Assembly: GCA_022606425.2 (NCBI GenBank)
Contig: JAHDVF020001365.1
Span: forward strand, 744,001-808,000
Length of the DNA: 64,000 nt
Reading direction: 5' to 3'
Source of the DNA: Lepidostoma basale
Lineage: Eukaryota > Arthropoda > Insecta > Trichoptera > Lepidostomatidae
Shown: positions 51,895 through 62,435 of the stretch, piece by piece
How the letters are laid out: each line of letters begins with the position of its first letter
Numbering within the stretch: position 1 is the stretch's first letter
Position numbers and translations under genes: made by a program
The notes under the pieces: generated by a model
What the model saw: the letters and a program-made list of their open reading frames with translations, nothing else
What the model was told of the DNA's origin: nothing
The model's database searches: none

Positions 51895-52070
51895 TATGGA
51901 TTTGAGCGGTTTCGGCAGTTAGTTGCTAAATCCGGTCTAATCAGTCATCATTAGGTTGCTACGATCTACTGTTTACATTATATGTAACAAATCGAATATT
52001 ATTCCTGATGATGTCAGCATCGTTTGGCAAAACAATCGTTGTATTTTTTTTAAATAAAATGTATTATTAT
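51895..52070. repeat. HHR-C-like pair, diverged
   Basis: The plus side has CTGATGATGTCAGCATCGTT then TGGCAAAACAATCG (52006-52039), with core CTGATGA intact but GAAA changed to AAAA. The minus side (51900-51960) has GATGACTGATTAGACC, TTGCTAAATCC-type sequence and CCGAAACCG, a different arrangement. Both look dead. Confidence 0.5.
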
Positions 52071-52429
52071 ATTATAAAAACAAATTTATTTTATAAATAC
52101 AGAGTTTTAAATTAAACAGTTTAAAATTATACAAAACAACAAACTTAAAATCAATCTTTATAGGGGTATTTTTTTATAATAAATCATCTTAATGTTATTT
52201 CATTTATCTTTTTTAATCAAATTTAATTTCATTATATTTTTATAACGGTGAAAATTGCTTACTGCTTTCATGTTGAAATAATTCAAAAATGTTAATTCAA
52301 AAAAATAGCTTCAATTTCTCTTTTAATTATTCAGTATCCATCTTAAGAACTTCATTTATTCATCGCATTCTACATAAAACAATATTAAGAATTCCTGTTA
52401 AGAAAATACTTATTCTGAACATTTACTCT
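52071..52429. other. No recognisable feature
   Basis: AT-rich; open frame 52289-52537 runs into LineA antisense and is not a gene. Confidence 0.4.
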
Positions 52430-52590
52430 ACTCCTTACGTAGGCGACATTTTAAATTTGATTGATTTGGCGTGCTACATTTTTCATAAACTTCCTCCTTT
52501 TCTAGTTCCGTTTACGTCATTAACATATACATTGTAAATGTGAAAAAGCGTGTCAGGATAGAAAAGTGTTGGAGTGCATAACTTCACTAG
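52430..52590. mobile_element. Two LineA slivers, opposite orientation
   Basis: 52430-52536 is the reverse of YVNDVNGTRKGG to INQI. 52537-52585 is plus-strand KACQDRKVLECI. They are short and diverged. Confidence 0.6.
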
Positions 52591-52715
52591 ATTTTCTTAT
52601 TTTTCTACATTTTTAAAGATTTTTGGATTTAAAAAGCTTTGAAAAAAAGTATTGCTTCCCTAAGTATGAAATAAAATAATATTATTTATAAATATCGATT
52701 AGATATTAAATTGAA

Positions 52716-53280
52716 AAAAACTAACAAACTAACCACCACGCCGTCTCCCCGAAGGGGTAAGCCGAAAGAATGGACTGGCACACTTTTCTTTCCTGACATA
52801 TTTATCTAGCTTCCTCAACATTCATACATCGTGTCGTGCACGCGCGTCGATTTATCTAACTCCTAACGTGGCCGACATTTAATATTTGACTTATTTGATC
52901 GTGCCACATTTTCCTCGGTCTTCTTCCATTTCTAGTTTCATTTACATCGTTAGCATCTACATTTTTTTTCATTCTTTCTTCATTAATTCTTTACATGGGT
53001 TCAAACCATCTTTATGATCCTTTCATTATTTTCTTCATAACACCATCATTCGCACCGCATTCACTTCTTGTATTTTCATTCAGCACTCTATCAAACACAT
53101 TCGTCTAAGAGATCTCAGTTCTACAGCATTTATTCTACTTTCATCCTTCTTTTGACAGTTATATGCTTCGCTTCAAGGGTCAGTACAAGAACACCATTGT
53201 GCCCTGCCATTATAGCTTATTTAGGTAGGTTTTTGTTTGCGATGACAACTTTAAGTGCACCATTCACTTTGTTGCCTACC
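52716..53280 (-). mobile_element. LineA-TTAG, 565 bp, with 9-bp TSD
   Basis: Flanked by TAAATTGAA at 52707-52715 and 53281-53289. The tail is CTAACAAACTAACC, the hairpin CCCCGAAGGGG is perfect, and the reverse C-terminal codons run back to VGNKVNGALKVVIANKNLPK. The frame is broken by several indels. Confidence 0.92.
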
Positions 53281-53409
53281 TAAATTGAACAAAATATTCA
53301 AAATATTGAATGAATCAATCAATATAAAAAATAACAATTGCCGCATACCAAGTTTGCACTTGTTGATAAATAAATAAGTATCTCCTCTATCTTTTTTTTT
53401 TTCGTTAAA

Positions 53410-53585
53410 TACTAATATCAAGGATTTACATCAATGATATTAGAATTTATTTTACAATCTTCAATGTGAGCAGAAAATAGCTCATTATTATGAAGAAGGA
53501 ATCTGGTCGTGTCCAGGCTTGAACCCATGTCCCTTGGATCAGGAGCCAAGCGTTCTATCCCCTAGACCACCACCCGGTTAGACAA
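53410..53585 (-). mobile_element. SINE2, tRNA-derived, fullest copy
   Basis: On the minus strand the A box is TGGTCTAGGGG (53559-53569) and the B box GGTTCAAGCC (53516-53525), in a head reading CTTGGCTCCTGATCCAAG around the anticodon-like loop. A body follows (AATAATGAGCTATTTTCTGC). It differs from SINE1 in both head and body. Partial copies lie at 26985 and 32190. Confidence 0.8.
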
Positions 53586-53812
53586 AATAATACGGTATAA
53601 CTTATTATAATATAGTATATTCATGAATTCTGCCTACTATTACACTTTTTTTAATTATTCATGTTTAAATGTAACTTAATTCATTTATTTCAGCATTATT
53701 AACTGTTAAATAAGGAAAACTGTTTTAATGACACAATTTATAAAATTAATACGAATTTAAACAACTGTTTTTAATATTTTTTATTATAATTTATGTGAAA
53801 ATTATGATTCGC
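53586..53812. other. No recognisable feature
   Basis: AT-rich spacer. Confidence 0.4.
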
Positions 53813-53820
53813 ATGTCTAA

Positions 53821-54322
53821 AACAACAACAAACCATCACGCCGTTTCCCCGCAGGGGTAGGCAGAGAGAATGGACCGCCACACTACTCTATCCTGGCACA
53901 CCTCTCTAGCTTCCTCCACATTCATACATCGAGTCATACACGCACATCGATTCTTCCGGCTTCTGACATGACCATCTTTTAATATTTGATTAATTTGATC
54001 ATGCCATGTTTTCCTCGCTCGACTCCTTACTCCATTTACATTGTTAGCGTATACTTTTTTAACCATTCTTTTTTCACCCATGCGCTCCATATGTCCGAAC
54101 CAACGCAGCGAACCTTTCATAATTTTGTTCATAATACCTTATTTCGCTCTACATTCCTTCCTAATATCAGCATTTGAGATTCTGTCGTACATCGTTCTAC
54201 TACACATACGTCTTAGGGACCTCATATCTACCGCATTTATTCTGCTCTCATCTTTATTCTGCCAGTTCCATGCTTCGCTTCCATACATAAGGGTTGGAAC
54301 CAGAACTCCATTGTGAACGGCC
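53821..54322 (-). mobile_element. LineA-TTG, 502 bp, with 8-bp TSD
   Basis: Flanked by ATGTCTAA at 53813-53820 and 54323-54330. Frame 54139-54324 reads MAVHNGVLVPTLMYGSEAWN, then INAVDMRSLRRMCSRTMYDR. After a shift, frame 53836-54132 reads MNKIMKGSLRWFGHMERMGE to SAYPCGETA. The hairpin CCCCGCAGGGG is perfect and the tail is (TTG)n. One frameshift and one deletion inactivate it. Confidence 0.94.
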
Positions 54323-54330
54323 ATGTCTAA

Positions 54331-54430
54331 TGCATTATCAAATGTTATTTGATAATACCTTACACAGGGGAAACATGAAATTCACATGAAATATATTTTA
54401 GTTAACCTGTATTAAACTAATTATTAATTA
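54331..54430. repeat. HHR-E-like palindrome
   Basis: GCATTATCAAATGTTATTTG, then ATAATACCTTACACAGGGGA and AACATG, is an HHR-E relative with a damaged stem II. The right flank resembles 60990-61015. Confidence 0.5.
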
Positions 54431-54487
54431 TTTAATGTAGAGTTTTACATCAGCGTTTAAAAAATAATAACATTTAAAAAATAATAA

Positions 54488-55372
54488 GATATTTCGTGTA
54501 TAAGTGAATTGTTTTGGTCAATTTGATTGTTGCCGCACTTTATAATAGTTAATAGGGACACGTAATACGTTTGTGCTGTTTTGGTGTTAAAATTATACAA
54601 GTTTTTTAGTTTATATAAAGAATTTTGACAGGTGTAAAAATAAAATTTTCATTTGTTCCAATGACAATTTGAATACTTTCTTCAATATTATTTTTATGTT
54701 TTTGCTGGTGTTGGTTTGTTTTAAGGGCCTTATTACTGCTTATTTAAAAAAAAACGGTAGATAAGTGGAACATAAATTAAATAAACAATATGTGCACCAT
54801 CTAAAAAGAACATTTTGTGTTAAATTACATTTATTTTGTTATTTTATTTTATATCATTGTATTTTATATTATTTGTTTTAGATTTATTTGTAGCGATAAT
54901 AAAAATTAAAACCCATTGTATTATACACGAACCTCCAAGAATACCTGTAATACCAATAGTTAAATTCAGAAAATTTTACATAAATATTTGAAGATTATTT
55001 TTGTATAGAATCATGTTTACCACCCCTGATCTGTATGTATATAAAGGACTAAGTTTACAATAGTGTTACTAGTCTGTCGATGCCAGCGAACCTGGCGAAA
55101 CCGGTCGCTGGCTAAATAAAGACAAAAGTGGAAGTAGTTAAAAAACATAGTTTTATTTAATTATTATTTAGATTTATTTTGTGAATGTTGGACGATCGAA
55201 GTGTGCACGGGAGATGCCTATTGGTGGCGATAAGGTTCGCAACCCATCACACCGCGTCTCCCGCGGGGCTAAAAGAGAAGGATGGAGTGCCGCATCGGTT
55301 AAAGTGTGACAGTCCATTATTTCTGCCTACCCTTTCGGGGAGACGGCGTGATGGTTAGTTAGTTAGTTTTTT
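54488..55372 (+). mobile_element. X element copy 3, interrupted by HHR-D
   Basis: 54488-54889 matches 40660-41145. 55168-55372 resumes with TTATTTTGTGAATGTTGGAC, the conserved hairpin, then the LineA-type 3' end and (GTTA)n tail (55352-55368). The interruption is the 278-bp HHR-D element. Hairpin bases are nearly all conserved (TTGTG for TGTGG-type changes only outside the stems). Confidence 0.82.
54890..55167 (+). mobile_element. HHR-D element, 278 bp, with 12-bp TSD
   Basis: Flanked by TTAGATTTATTT at 54878-54889 and 55168-55179. The hammerhead-like part is 55069-55111: CTGTCGA (55074-55080), stem II GCCAG/CTGGC, GAAA (55097-55100), palindromic ACCGGT, C at 55106, and a five-pair stem I (CTAGT with GCTGG, two wobbles). 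The core has U where A6 is invariant. The 3' part (AAATAAAGACAAAAGTGGAA) is shared with 18680. No coding capacity. It is the clearest proof that these repeats are mobile. Confidence 0.85.
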
Positions 55373-55399
55373 TTTAAATAATAGACAATTTGTACATGT

Positions 55400-55540
55400 T
55401 ATATCAATAAAATTGTCGCCAAAGCTGTTTTGACAACTAATGTTAGCATCATCAAGTGTTAACACCTGATTATACCAACATAGGTTGGCGAAACAGCTGT
55501 CGCAACAATTTTATCAATATTAAATAATTGAAATGTGATA
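55400..55540. repeat. HHR-C head-to-head pair
   Basis: The plus motif at 55461-55505 has CTGATTA (G8 changed), stem II ACCAAC/GTTGGC, GAAA, ACAGCTGT and C. The minus motif (about 55414-55455) has TTGATGA, a GCTAAC/GTTGTC stem, AAAA, and AGCTTT. ATAAAATTGTCGCCAAAGC and GTCGCAACAATTTTAT form the outer inverted arms. Confidence 0.65.
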
Positions 55541-55904
55541 TTATAACAGTGTTTCATGGTAAACAGTTTAAAATGTTGAATTATCTCAATGCATAATATA
55601 AAAATGTTTACATTGTATGTTTTATGATATAAAATTTTATATAAAAAATAATCGTGGAAACGTTTGATGTAGATTTTTTAAAATTATATAAAATCAAAAT
55701 ACCATTAATACATATCTGAACATTGCATTTATAATATATTAAGATGAATCATGTCATGTACGAATATTAACAATAATACTAATTGAAACGCTCACCTGAT
55801 TTTTTAATTTCAGATTCAAACCACGATTTTTTTTTCAAGAACACTGTGTTGTAAAATCTTTAACACATTTTATATCAAAGAAAACTTTTCGTTTAATATT
55901 TTAA
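55541..55904. other. No recognisable feature
   Basis: AT-rich; GTGATATTATAACAGTG near 55537 is the HHR-C outer flank. Confidence 0.4.
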
Positions 55905-56190
55905 ACAGTAACACTCAAAGACACTTCGACTGATGTGTTATTCGTCCGTCGGGAAATGCAATACTTCGCGAGCGTAGCGACGCCGGTTTTGGACGCCGGC
56001 GGTGCGTCCTCTCTCGTCGAAGCTCGTAATGAAACTGCTGGTGGCGATGCTGGCTTGGAGATTGTGACCTGGGGGAGGGGGAGAGCCGCAGGGAGCGAGA
56101 GGGACAAGCGATGTACGTAGACTCCACCTGTGTTGTGCTTGCAGCAATACTGAAAAGCTCGGAATTTATGGCGCAGAAATATTTTCAAGA
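55905..56190. other. CpG-rich island, possible exon or promoter
   Basis: About 55940-56110 is strikingly G+C- and CpG-rich (GCGAGCGTAGCGACGCCGG) amid AT-rich DNA, with overlapping open frames on both strands (55935-56120 plus; 55901-56188 minus). None matches a family I know. It could be a 5' exon or promoter of a host gene or a fragment of a GC-rich transposon. No repeat copy is seen here. Confidence 0.35.
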
Positions 56191-56589
56191 AAATTTCAAT
56201 TTTTCATAGAAATATTTAGTGAGGCTCTTTCCTCGCGCACTTTCCTGCATCTTTTGATGTGTATCAACATCGAATTTACTCCCGATCTGACATCTGAAAT
56301 ATACATTTTAAAATATTATAAATAACGAAAATAAAAATGAAAAGATTTTTTTTTTTGGATACAAATTTAGTTTAAACTTTAACCCCATTATTTTCTTTGT
56401 TATTTGAAATTTTAATGGTAGAAGTTCATTGAATAAAATGAAAATATTTTTGAATGTATATTTAGTTCAAATGCCTCTCAACCCGAAGGTCTTTAAAAAT
56501 AATCAAACTTTCGTAATTTTTTTCGAGAACTTTTACTCCAAAAATTTGTATATTTACGCGATATATTTAAATCTTTTAATGTCCAGTCC
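56191..56589. other. No recognisable feature
   Basis: AT-rich and unassigned. Confidence 0.4.
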
Positions 56590-56968
56590 AGGACATTAAA
56601 AGTAAATACAATGAACCGGTTAGAGGCATTTGAAATGTGGCTTCACCGAAGAATGTTCAGGATCCCATGGACAGACAGAGTGACGAACACAGAAGTCCTG
56701 AATCGTGCAGGAGTAAATAGAGAGCTGTCAAAGTCCGCAAGATTTCATATCTGGGTCACGTTCTACGAGTAGAAAAATATCGCCTGCTGCATCTAATTTT
56801 GAAGAGAAAAATAGAGGGCCACAGGGGAGCAGGGAGAAGGCAGATCTCTTGGTGCGCAATGTGGGGGAATGGACGGGAATCGGAACTGTGGAGGAGGGAA
56901 GAGTTTACCAGAGTGATCGCCAACGTCGGGGGGACCTGACAGGGCACTTTAAGAAGAAGATTTAAATC
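56590..56968 (+). mobile_element. LineF LINE C-terminal region
   Basis: The blocks MNRLEAFEMWLHRRMFRIPW, TDRVTNTEVLNRAG and, after a frameshift, IEGHRGAGRRQISWCAMWGN then LWRREEFTRVIANVGGT lead to a GAAGAAGA tail. It is a 5'-truncated non-LTR C-terminus. Confidence 0.82.
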
Positions 56969-56969
56969 T

Positions 56970-57020
56970 AACCCGGGGCCTTCGATGTGACAGTCAAAGC
57001 ATTTACCACTCAGATATAAA
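56970..57020 (-). mobile_element. SINE1 head remnant
   Basis: CCCGGGGCCTTCGATGTG, then CAAAGCATTTACCACTCAG, is the reverse of the SINE1 A-box half (CTGAGTGGTAAATGC). No body is present. Confidence 0.5.
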
Positions 57021-57479
57021 ACAGAAAACCAATAAATTCAAGTTTCCAGGTGAGCAACTCGCATTATAAAACACAGCGTAAGCCGAGTTCTCTTCAAGTA
57101 CAATATTTTTTAATTAAAAACACAATAAATCTTGTTTTATTAGAGTTTGCAACTCAAATATCGACAGGAGCGCTTCGGAGCAAAAAGTTTTGAACTCAAA
57201 AAAGGAGAACGTAGATCAAATTTCAGGAACTTCATACCCTACCGCAAGACAGGGTATACCGAATTAATTAATAATTAATTACGTAAACAATACGAAAGCC
57301 GATACTGTTTTGTGCTCATTTTAATATTGTTTCCTACAAAAAAACAGTATATTAATTAAAAATAACTAACTAACCATGGATATTCAAAATCTAAATCTAT
57401 TGGCCCCAAACAGTGTCAAATGCCGCTCTCTGGACTATGGCAGGCGAAAAGCCAATTAGAGAACAGGTCGCTTATTACC
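57021..57479. other. No gene; stray LineA tail motif
   Basis: AACTAACTAACCATGG at 57361-57378 looks like a reverse (TTAG)n tail start, but no LINE follows at once. The rest is unassigned. Confidence 0.35.
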
Positions 57480-57612
57480 ATTCTTTAATCGTTCATTCAT
57501 TCCATGTGCCCAAACATTCTTAACGATTCTTTCATTATTTTTTTACATAACACCATCGTTCGCACCGCATTCGCTTCATATATTTTTTTTTATTCGACAC
57601 TCTATCCTGACG
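57480..57612 (-). mobile_element. LineA-TTAG fragment
   Basis: This is the reverse of the RVSNE..SECGANDGVM, NNERIVKNVWAHGM and NERLKNG region. Confidence 0.78.
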
Positions 57613-57700
57613 ATGAATAAATATTACTATAATTGTTATTTGTAATATTTTTTAAGAAAATAAACTGCTTTGATTTGATTTGATCATCATTTAATAATGT
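57613..57700 (+). mobile_element. CR1-type 3' tip with (TTTGA)n
   Basis: GAAAATAAACTGCTTTGATTTGATTTGATC (57656-57685, read in two parts: AATAAACTGCTTTG and ATTTGATTTGATC) is a CR1A-like polyadenylation and tail region. The ORF is absent. Confidence 0.6.
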
Positions 57701-57804
57701 TGAAGTGTCATAGTGTATAGGCCAAAACAATGGATTATCAATTTATTTAAATGCCTTTGCGCCATATGCAATATATTGATATGTACTATTTATTTATAAA
57801 AGAT

Positions 57805-58140
57805 GATGAAGGACCAAACAAGTTTTGAGGACTTCCGAAATGAAGACACTAAGGACGATAGCAGGCAAGACACTGAGAGATCGCGTGAGGAACACCAGAA
57901 TAAGAGAGATATGTGAGGTTGAGGATATCATAAGATGGAGCAGACAGCGAAAAAGGGACTGGTACGGTCATGTTCAAAGAATGGACTCCACCAGACTCCC
58001 CTATATAGCATTGCATAATCAACCTCATGGAACCCGTCCTCGTGGAAGACCTCCTAAAAGATGGAAGGACAGCTGGGAATCTACCTCACAGGAGGAGCAA
58101 CTCTCTGGAGAACAGACCACATAGGTCTACAATAAGGGAG
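57805..58140 (+). mobile_element. LineC C-terminal region
   Basis: The frame 57825-58124 reads SEMKTLRTIAGKTLRDRVRN, EVEDIIRWSRQRKRDWYGHV, QRMDSTRLPYIALHNQPHGT and RPRGRPPKRWKDSWE. It is a complete C-terminal ending; the tail is GGGAGAAGATGAAGATG. It is the best LineC 3' end in the window. Confidence 0.85.
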
Positions 58141-58253
58141 AAGATGAAGATGTTATTTATTTGGCTTGTTTATATGTTAACCCCGTAAGACTAAATATTT
58201 TATATGAAATAAACCTGAAGAGGGTTAAACGCTTTCTCGCCCCCTCTCCGCAG

Positions 58254-58351
58254 GCTCGTTTAGCATCTCGCATTTCCATTAGCCGAATACAAGATAATGC
58301 CAGAGATTAGGGAACACAGCATCAAAGGGCTCATTGACTTGCAGAGGAGAG
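58254..58351 (+). CDS. Candidate host first-coding exon
   Basis: A pyrimidine tract and acceptor CCCCCTCTCCGCAG end at 58253, and a donor AGAG|GTGAGA follows 58351. Within these 98 nt an ATG at 58297 opens MPEIREHSIKGLIDLQRR and stays open to the donor (phase 1). The 43 nt before it would be 5' UTR. All three frames read from the acceptor itself hit stops, so only this ATG makes it coding. No repeat match is seen. The product is unknown; it could also be a chance pairing of splice-like sites. Confidence 0.35.
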
Positions 58352-58605
58352 GTGAGAATCGCGTTCACTCTATATCAAAAGAGCCATTTATATATTATAT
58401 AATCGTGTGTTTCTGAAAGATATGATGTATATTTTAGAAAGTCATGATTATATATTTTATAAACTCGACATGTATATTTTTATGATAAACTCTTAATCAA
58501 AAAATGAGTGTATTTCTTTTTATCGCATGTAAATACAAAATAAACGTCTAGATATATATGGTATTGAAAGTTAAGGCGTTAACGCAGCGAAATTCTCTCG
58601 TAAAT
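58352..58605. other. No recognisable feature
   Basis: AT-rich, possible intron. Confidence 0.35.
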
Positions 58606-58900
58606 TCGAATTTCTTCTGCTATATTAAGGACTGTGTCCTGTTATTTCTCGGAGCCTGTTCCTGGGATGCAGATGTCCAAATGTCTCGCCATCTTTTAGG
58701 TGGTCTTCCTGCCGGTCGATTTCCTGTTGGTACTTTATCACTCTTTGATTTTCAGAATATGCTCTTTCCACATGATCTCTTCAGTAGCGTCTTCTCAGTC
58801 TTCCCCATCGCACGACATCTTCTACATTGCAGATTTTTCTTATTTCAGAATTTCTTATTCTGTCTCTAAGAACCACAGAAATGAAGAAATTAGATTTTGA
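58606..58900 (-). mobile_element. LineD 3' region
   Basis: TATTAAGGACTGTGTCCTGT, GGATGCAGATGTCC, GGTGGTCTTCCTGCCGGTCG, then CATCGCACGACATCTTC. It is the unbroken counterpart of the MITE-split copy at 12232-13060. Coding blocks are out of frame. Confidence 0.8.
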
Positions 58901-58959
58901 AACACAAAACTGTATATTTTTCACTTTCATATATTAAATATATTTTTTGAAAGCTAAGA

Positions 58960-59300
58960 CATTTTTACCGTGGAATTCCATAGTCATACACCTTGGAAAC
59001 TGAAAATAACTTTGTTGATAATTAACAAAATATTAAAAAAACACGACATATTTCGGAGGATACCTCTATCTTCAGGTGTAAGAATTAAATAAATACTAAA
59101 CAAAGAAAGGCTAAAAAAACGCATTTACAAAAGGCTAAAAAAACGCATTTACAAAAGGCTAAAAAAACGCATTTACAAAATCTATACAATACAAAGGAAC
59201 AATTTTATAATATCATTCAATTATTATTGTTTGAAAATATTATTGTTTAACAGTTCTTACTGATAAAAAAATAATTATTAGTACGTGTGGCAGTTAGTCC
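58960..59300 (-). repeat. HHR-A repeat, minus strand, intact core
   Basis: The motif is at about 59041-59080 on the minus strand: CTGAAGA, stem II GAGG/CCTC, GAAA, ATATGT, C, with ACAC/GTGT as stem I. The core is intact; one stem III pair is A-T in place of C-G. Downstream, AAAGGCTAAAAAAACGCATTTAC is repeated in tandem about three times (59108-59178), an expansion not seen in the other copies. Confidence 0.68.
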
Positions 59301-59424
59301 AGGTTAATTTTTTTGAATTTTCAGTCCTATTTAAAAGAGTAGAAAATAATAAGAAAAACTAGTTTTTTTTTAACCACTTAATTTTTATTTGATCAGACTA
59401 ACCGGAATCGCAAAACAAACTAAA

Positions 59425-59650
<226 letters not shown>

Positions 59651-60104
59651 TATATATTATATCCCTGGAGAGACCTGAAATCTGAGACTGAGACCTGAAA
59701 AAGAAATAATTATGATTTAATCTTCTTTTTCTTGAATTTTAATCTCACACTTTGATACACCCTGGCTTATCAAAAATATTTAATTCAATATATCCACCAG
59801 AAATTTAAGGCAAATTAAACTGTTTCACGAAAAACTGCATAAAACAGACTATGGATTTAATGCACTTATAACTAGATTTGCAAACTCTTGTCAAGACTTA
59901 GATTTTATTGGAATAATTCTTAATTATTTTCTGTCTAAACTTAAAATGTAATGAACCTCCACCAAACCCATAATTTCTGCAAACCAGCTCAAATTTATGG
60001 TATTTGTTGGCACTACTTGTACCTTGTACCTAGTAACCCTACCTCAATATAATAAAATACACATACGAGTATCTATTATATTTATATATTAATCCTTCCT
60101 TCTT
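59651..60104. other. No recognisable feature
   Basis: AT-rich and unassigned. Confidence 0.4.
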
Positions 60105-60145
60105 TAACTAACTAACTTACCATCACGCCATTTCCCCGAGATACA
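60105..60145 (-). mobile_element. LineA-TTAG tail tip
   Basis: AACTAACTAACTTACCATCA then CGCCATTTCCCCGAG is only the last ~40 bp of LineA. Confidence 0.75.
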
Positions 60146-60489
60146 TCTACCAAATTGATGAATCAAAGATCGGACCAAAGTTGCCGATGCAGCGTGTAAA
60201 ATAACTAATGTTTTTTGAATATTTTATATGAAATTTAATAATCAAATAAACAATATTATATCACATTTGCACAAAACATTCATTATATTAAAGAAACAAA
60301 ACTCTTGATTTTGTTGTCCATGAAATTCACATCAGAGCCAATAAAGTAAGTTTCTACGATCGTGATTTCGGCACTGCGAGGCCGCTGGCGTGGAATAGTA
60401 ATATAGATGATAATACTACAAAAGCCTCTCTTCCCGACTTCCACAACTGTATCCCTCGCCGCTCTGCGCCATCAATTTTGGCATCATCT
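60146..60489. other. No recognisable feature
   Basis: Mostly AT-rich. A GC-richer spot at 60375-60395 (GCACTGCGAGGCCGCTGGCG) is unassigned. Confidence 0.4.
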
Positions 60490-60920
60490 GCCTACAGGCA
60501 GAGAGGATGGATCGCCACACTATTCTATCCTGACATAATTCTCGCACCTCTTCTTGCATACATTCACACATCGTGACATGCATGCTCGTCGGTTTTCCTA
60601 CTTCGAACATGGCCGCCTTTCAGTAATTGATTATTTTGGTAATGCCATGCCTTGCTCGACTTCTTTTTCCATTCACACTACATGTATATATCTTTTTATC
60701 CATTCATTCCTCATCCATTCGCTTCATATGTCCAAATCATATTAATGACCATTTCTTAATTTTATTTATCACGCATTCATCCGCCTTACATTATTTTCTT
60801 ACTTCATCATTAGATATTCTATTACCTTTACATTATTTTCCAGGCATTCTTTTTAGAGACCTCATTTCTACGGCATTTATCCTACTTTCATGCTTCTTTT
60901 TCCAACTCCAAGTTTCAAAA
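60490..60920 (-). mobile_element. LineA-related copy, divergent subfamily
   Basis: This is the reverse of the RIVWRSILSAC end, MCECMQEEVRELCQD, MFEVGKPTSMHVT, then EKEVEQGMALPK, NEERMDKK and MRSLKRMPGK blocks. The same architecture as LineA but many unique residues suggest a third subfamily. The tail is not preserved. Confidence 0.78.
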
Positions 60921-60924
60921 TGAT

Positions 60925-61074
60925 CTAAATGTTTAAATAATTAAAACGAATGAAAAAATCAGTTTTTTTGAATTTGATAATACCTTAGAAGGGCGAAACA
61001 TGTGATTCCCATAAAATATAAGAAAACTTCTATAAAACTGACGTTTTCATTCGTATTAATTATTTAAGTTTTAC
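60925..61074 (+). repeat. HHR-E repeat inside an inverted pair
   Basis: AATAATTAAAACGAATGAAAAA (in part) at 60935 and its inverse near 61050-61068 enclose TTTGATAATACCTTAGAAGG then GCGAAACATGTG (60977-61006). GAAA and ACATGT are intact, but the core reads UUGAUAA and stem II is short. Confidence 0.6.
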
Positions 61075-61290
61075 TTCTTCTTATTGCTTCTAATTACTTA
61101 TTTGGTCTTAATTTTTTTATTATCTCGTGTTTTTTTTTTGTGTTTTTGTCTATTTTTAAATTTCATAATTGTATTTACTGTTTCAAATAGTTTTTTTTGT
61201 TGTTTTTGTATCCTACTTGTATAGTCATAAGCGCTTTGGTTTTATACTGTAATGTTTATGATTTAATAAATAAATAAATTGAAATTGAAA
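61075..61290 (+). mobile_element. CR1B 3' UTR and tail
   Basis: AAGCGCTTTGGTTTTATACT, then TAATGTTTATGATTTAATAA and (ATTGAA)n repeats, matches 40150-40380. ORF2 is absent. Confidence 0.85.
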
Positions 61291-61764
61291 TTGAATCATT
61301 GTTCAAAAAACAATAAATGATCTAAATGTTCTTAGATTCATGGCAGTTATCTATATCAACAAAAAATGTAACGGAGTTAATTCTGTCTTTTACAAAATAA
61401 ATAAATAAATAAAATGTATGTATTAGTAACAGAGGGGCAAATGAGCGATCGCTCTAAAAATTATGCCAGTTGATGTAAATATTATCTAGGTACATATTTA
61501 GTTTAATTCCGGTATAATGGCTTCGATCGATTTTATTTGTACCTAACCTAACCTAAACAGAAAATGGCATAAACATTTTTGAACATATTTTTATTCTCCT
61601 TATAGTCATACCATATTTTTTTTTATTACCATAGTTTACCATGGATTCCTCAGCTGTAAGGCGAATGTTGGAACATATTATATATAGATAGCCCATTGAC
61701 CCCAGAATTTGACTTGATACTTGCTCTGTAGGTACAGTTGAAATTAAATACAAAATGTATAAAT
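61291..61764. other. No recognisable feature
   Basis: AT-rich; CTAACCTAACCTAAA near 61542 is a short simple run, too short to call telomeric. Confidence 0.4.
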
Positions 61765-61779
61765 ACAATTTTATATTAA

Positions 61780-62435
61780 ACTAACTAACTAACTAACCAT
61801 CACGCCGTCTCCCCGAAGGGGTAGGCAGAAAGAATGGACTGCCACACCTTTCTTTCCTGACATATTTCTCTCACTTCCTCAACATTCATACATCGTGTCA
61901 TGCACGCGCGTCGATTTCTCTGACTCCTCACATGGCCGACATTCAATAATTGATTTATTTGATCGTGCCACGTTTTTCTTGGTCTTCCTCTATTTCTGGT
62001 ACCATTTACATCATTAACATATAATTTTTTTACCATTCTTTCTTCATTCATTCTTTCCATATGTCCACACCATCTTAATGATCCTTTCATTATTTTGTTC
62101 ATGACACCATCATTCGCACCGCATTCACTTCTTATATTTTCATTCGACACTCTATCATACACAGAGTATACACACATTCATCTAAGAGATCTCATTTCTA
62201 CTGCATTTATTCTACTTTCATCCTTCTTTTGCAGTTCCATGCTTCGCTTCCATACATAAGGGTCGGTAGAAGAACACCATTGTGCACTGCCATTCTAGCT
62301 TTTTTGGATAGATTTTTGTTTGCGATGACAACTTTAAGTGCACCATTCACTTTGTTGCCTGCCCCAACCCTTCTTTCAATATCCCTCTCCACTCTCCCAT
62401 CTCTTGTAAACATACTACCTAAATACACAAACTCA
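61780..62435 (-). mobile_element. LineA-TTAG, 656 bp, with 15-bp TSD
   Basis: Flanked by ACAATTTTATATTAA at 61765-61779 and 62436-62450. Frame 62207-62428 reads YLGSMFTRDGRVERDIERRV, NKVNGALKVVIANKNLSKKA and LPTLMYGSEAWN. After one frame break, frame 61800-62177 reads CVYSVYDRVSNENIRSECGA to SAYPFGETA. The hairpin CCCCGAAGGGG and (TTAG)n tail are perfect. It is probably one of the youngest LineA insertions here. Confidence 0.96.

Noticed and set aside
53510..53580. tRNA gene on the minus strand
   Set aside because: The head is tRNA-like, but it continues into a dispersed SINE2 body, and partial copies occur elsewhere.
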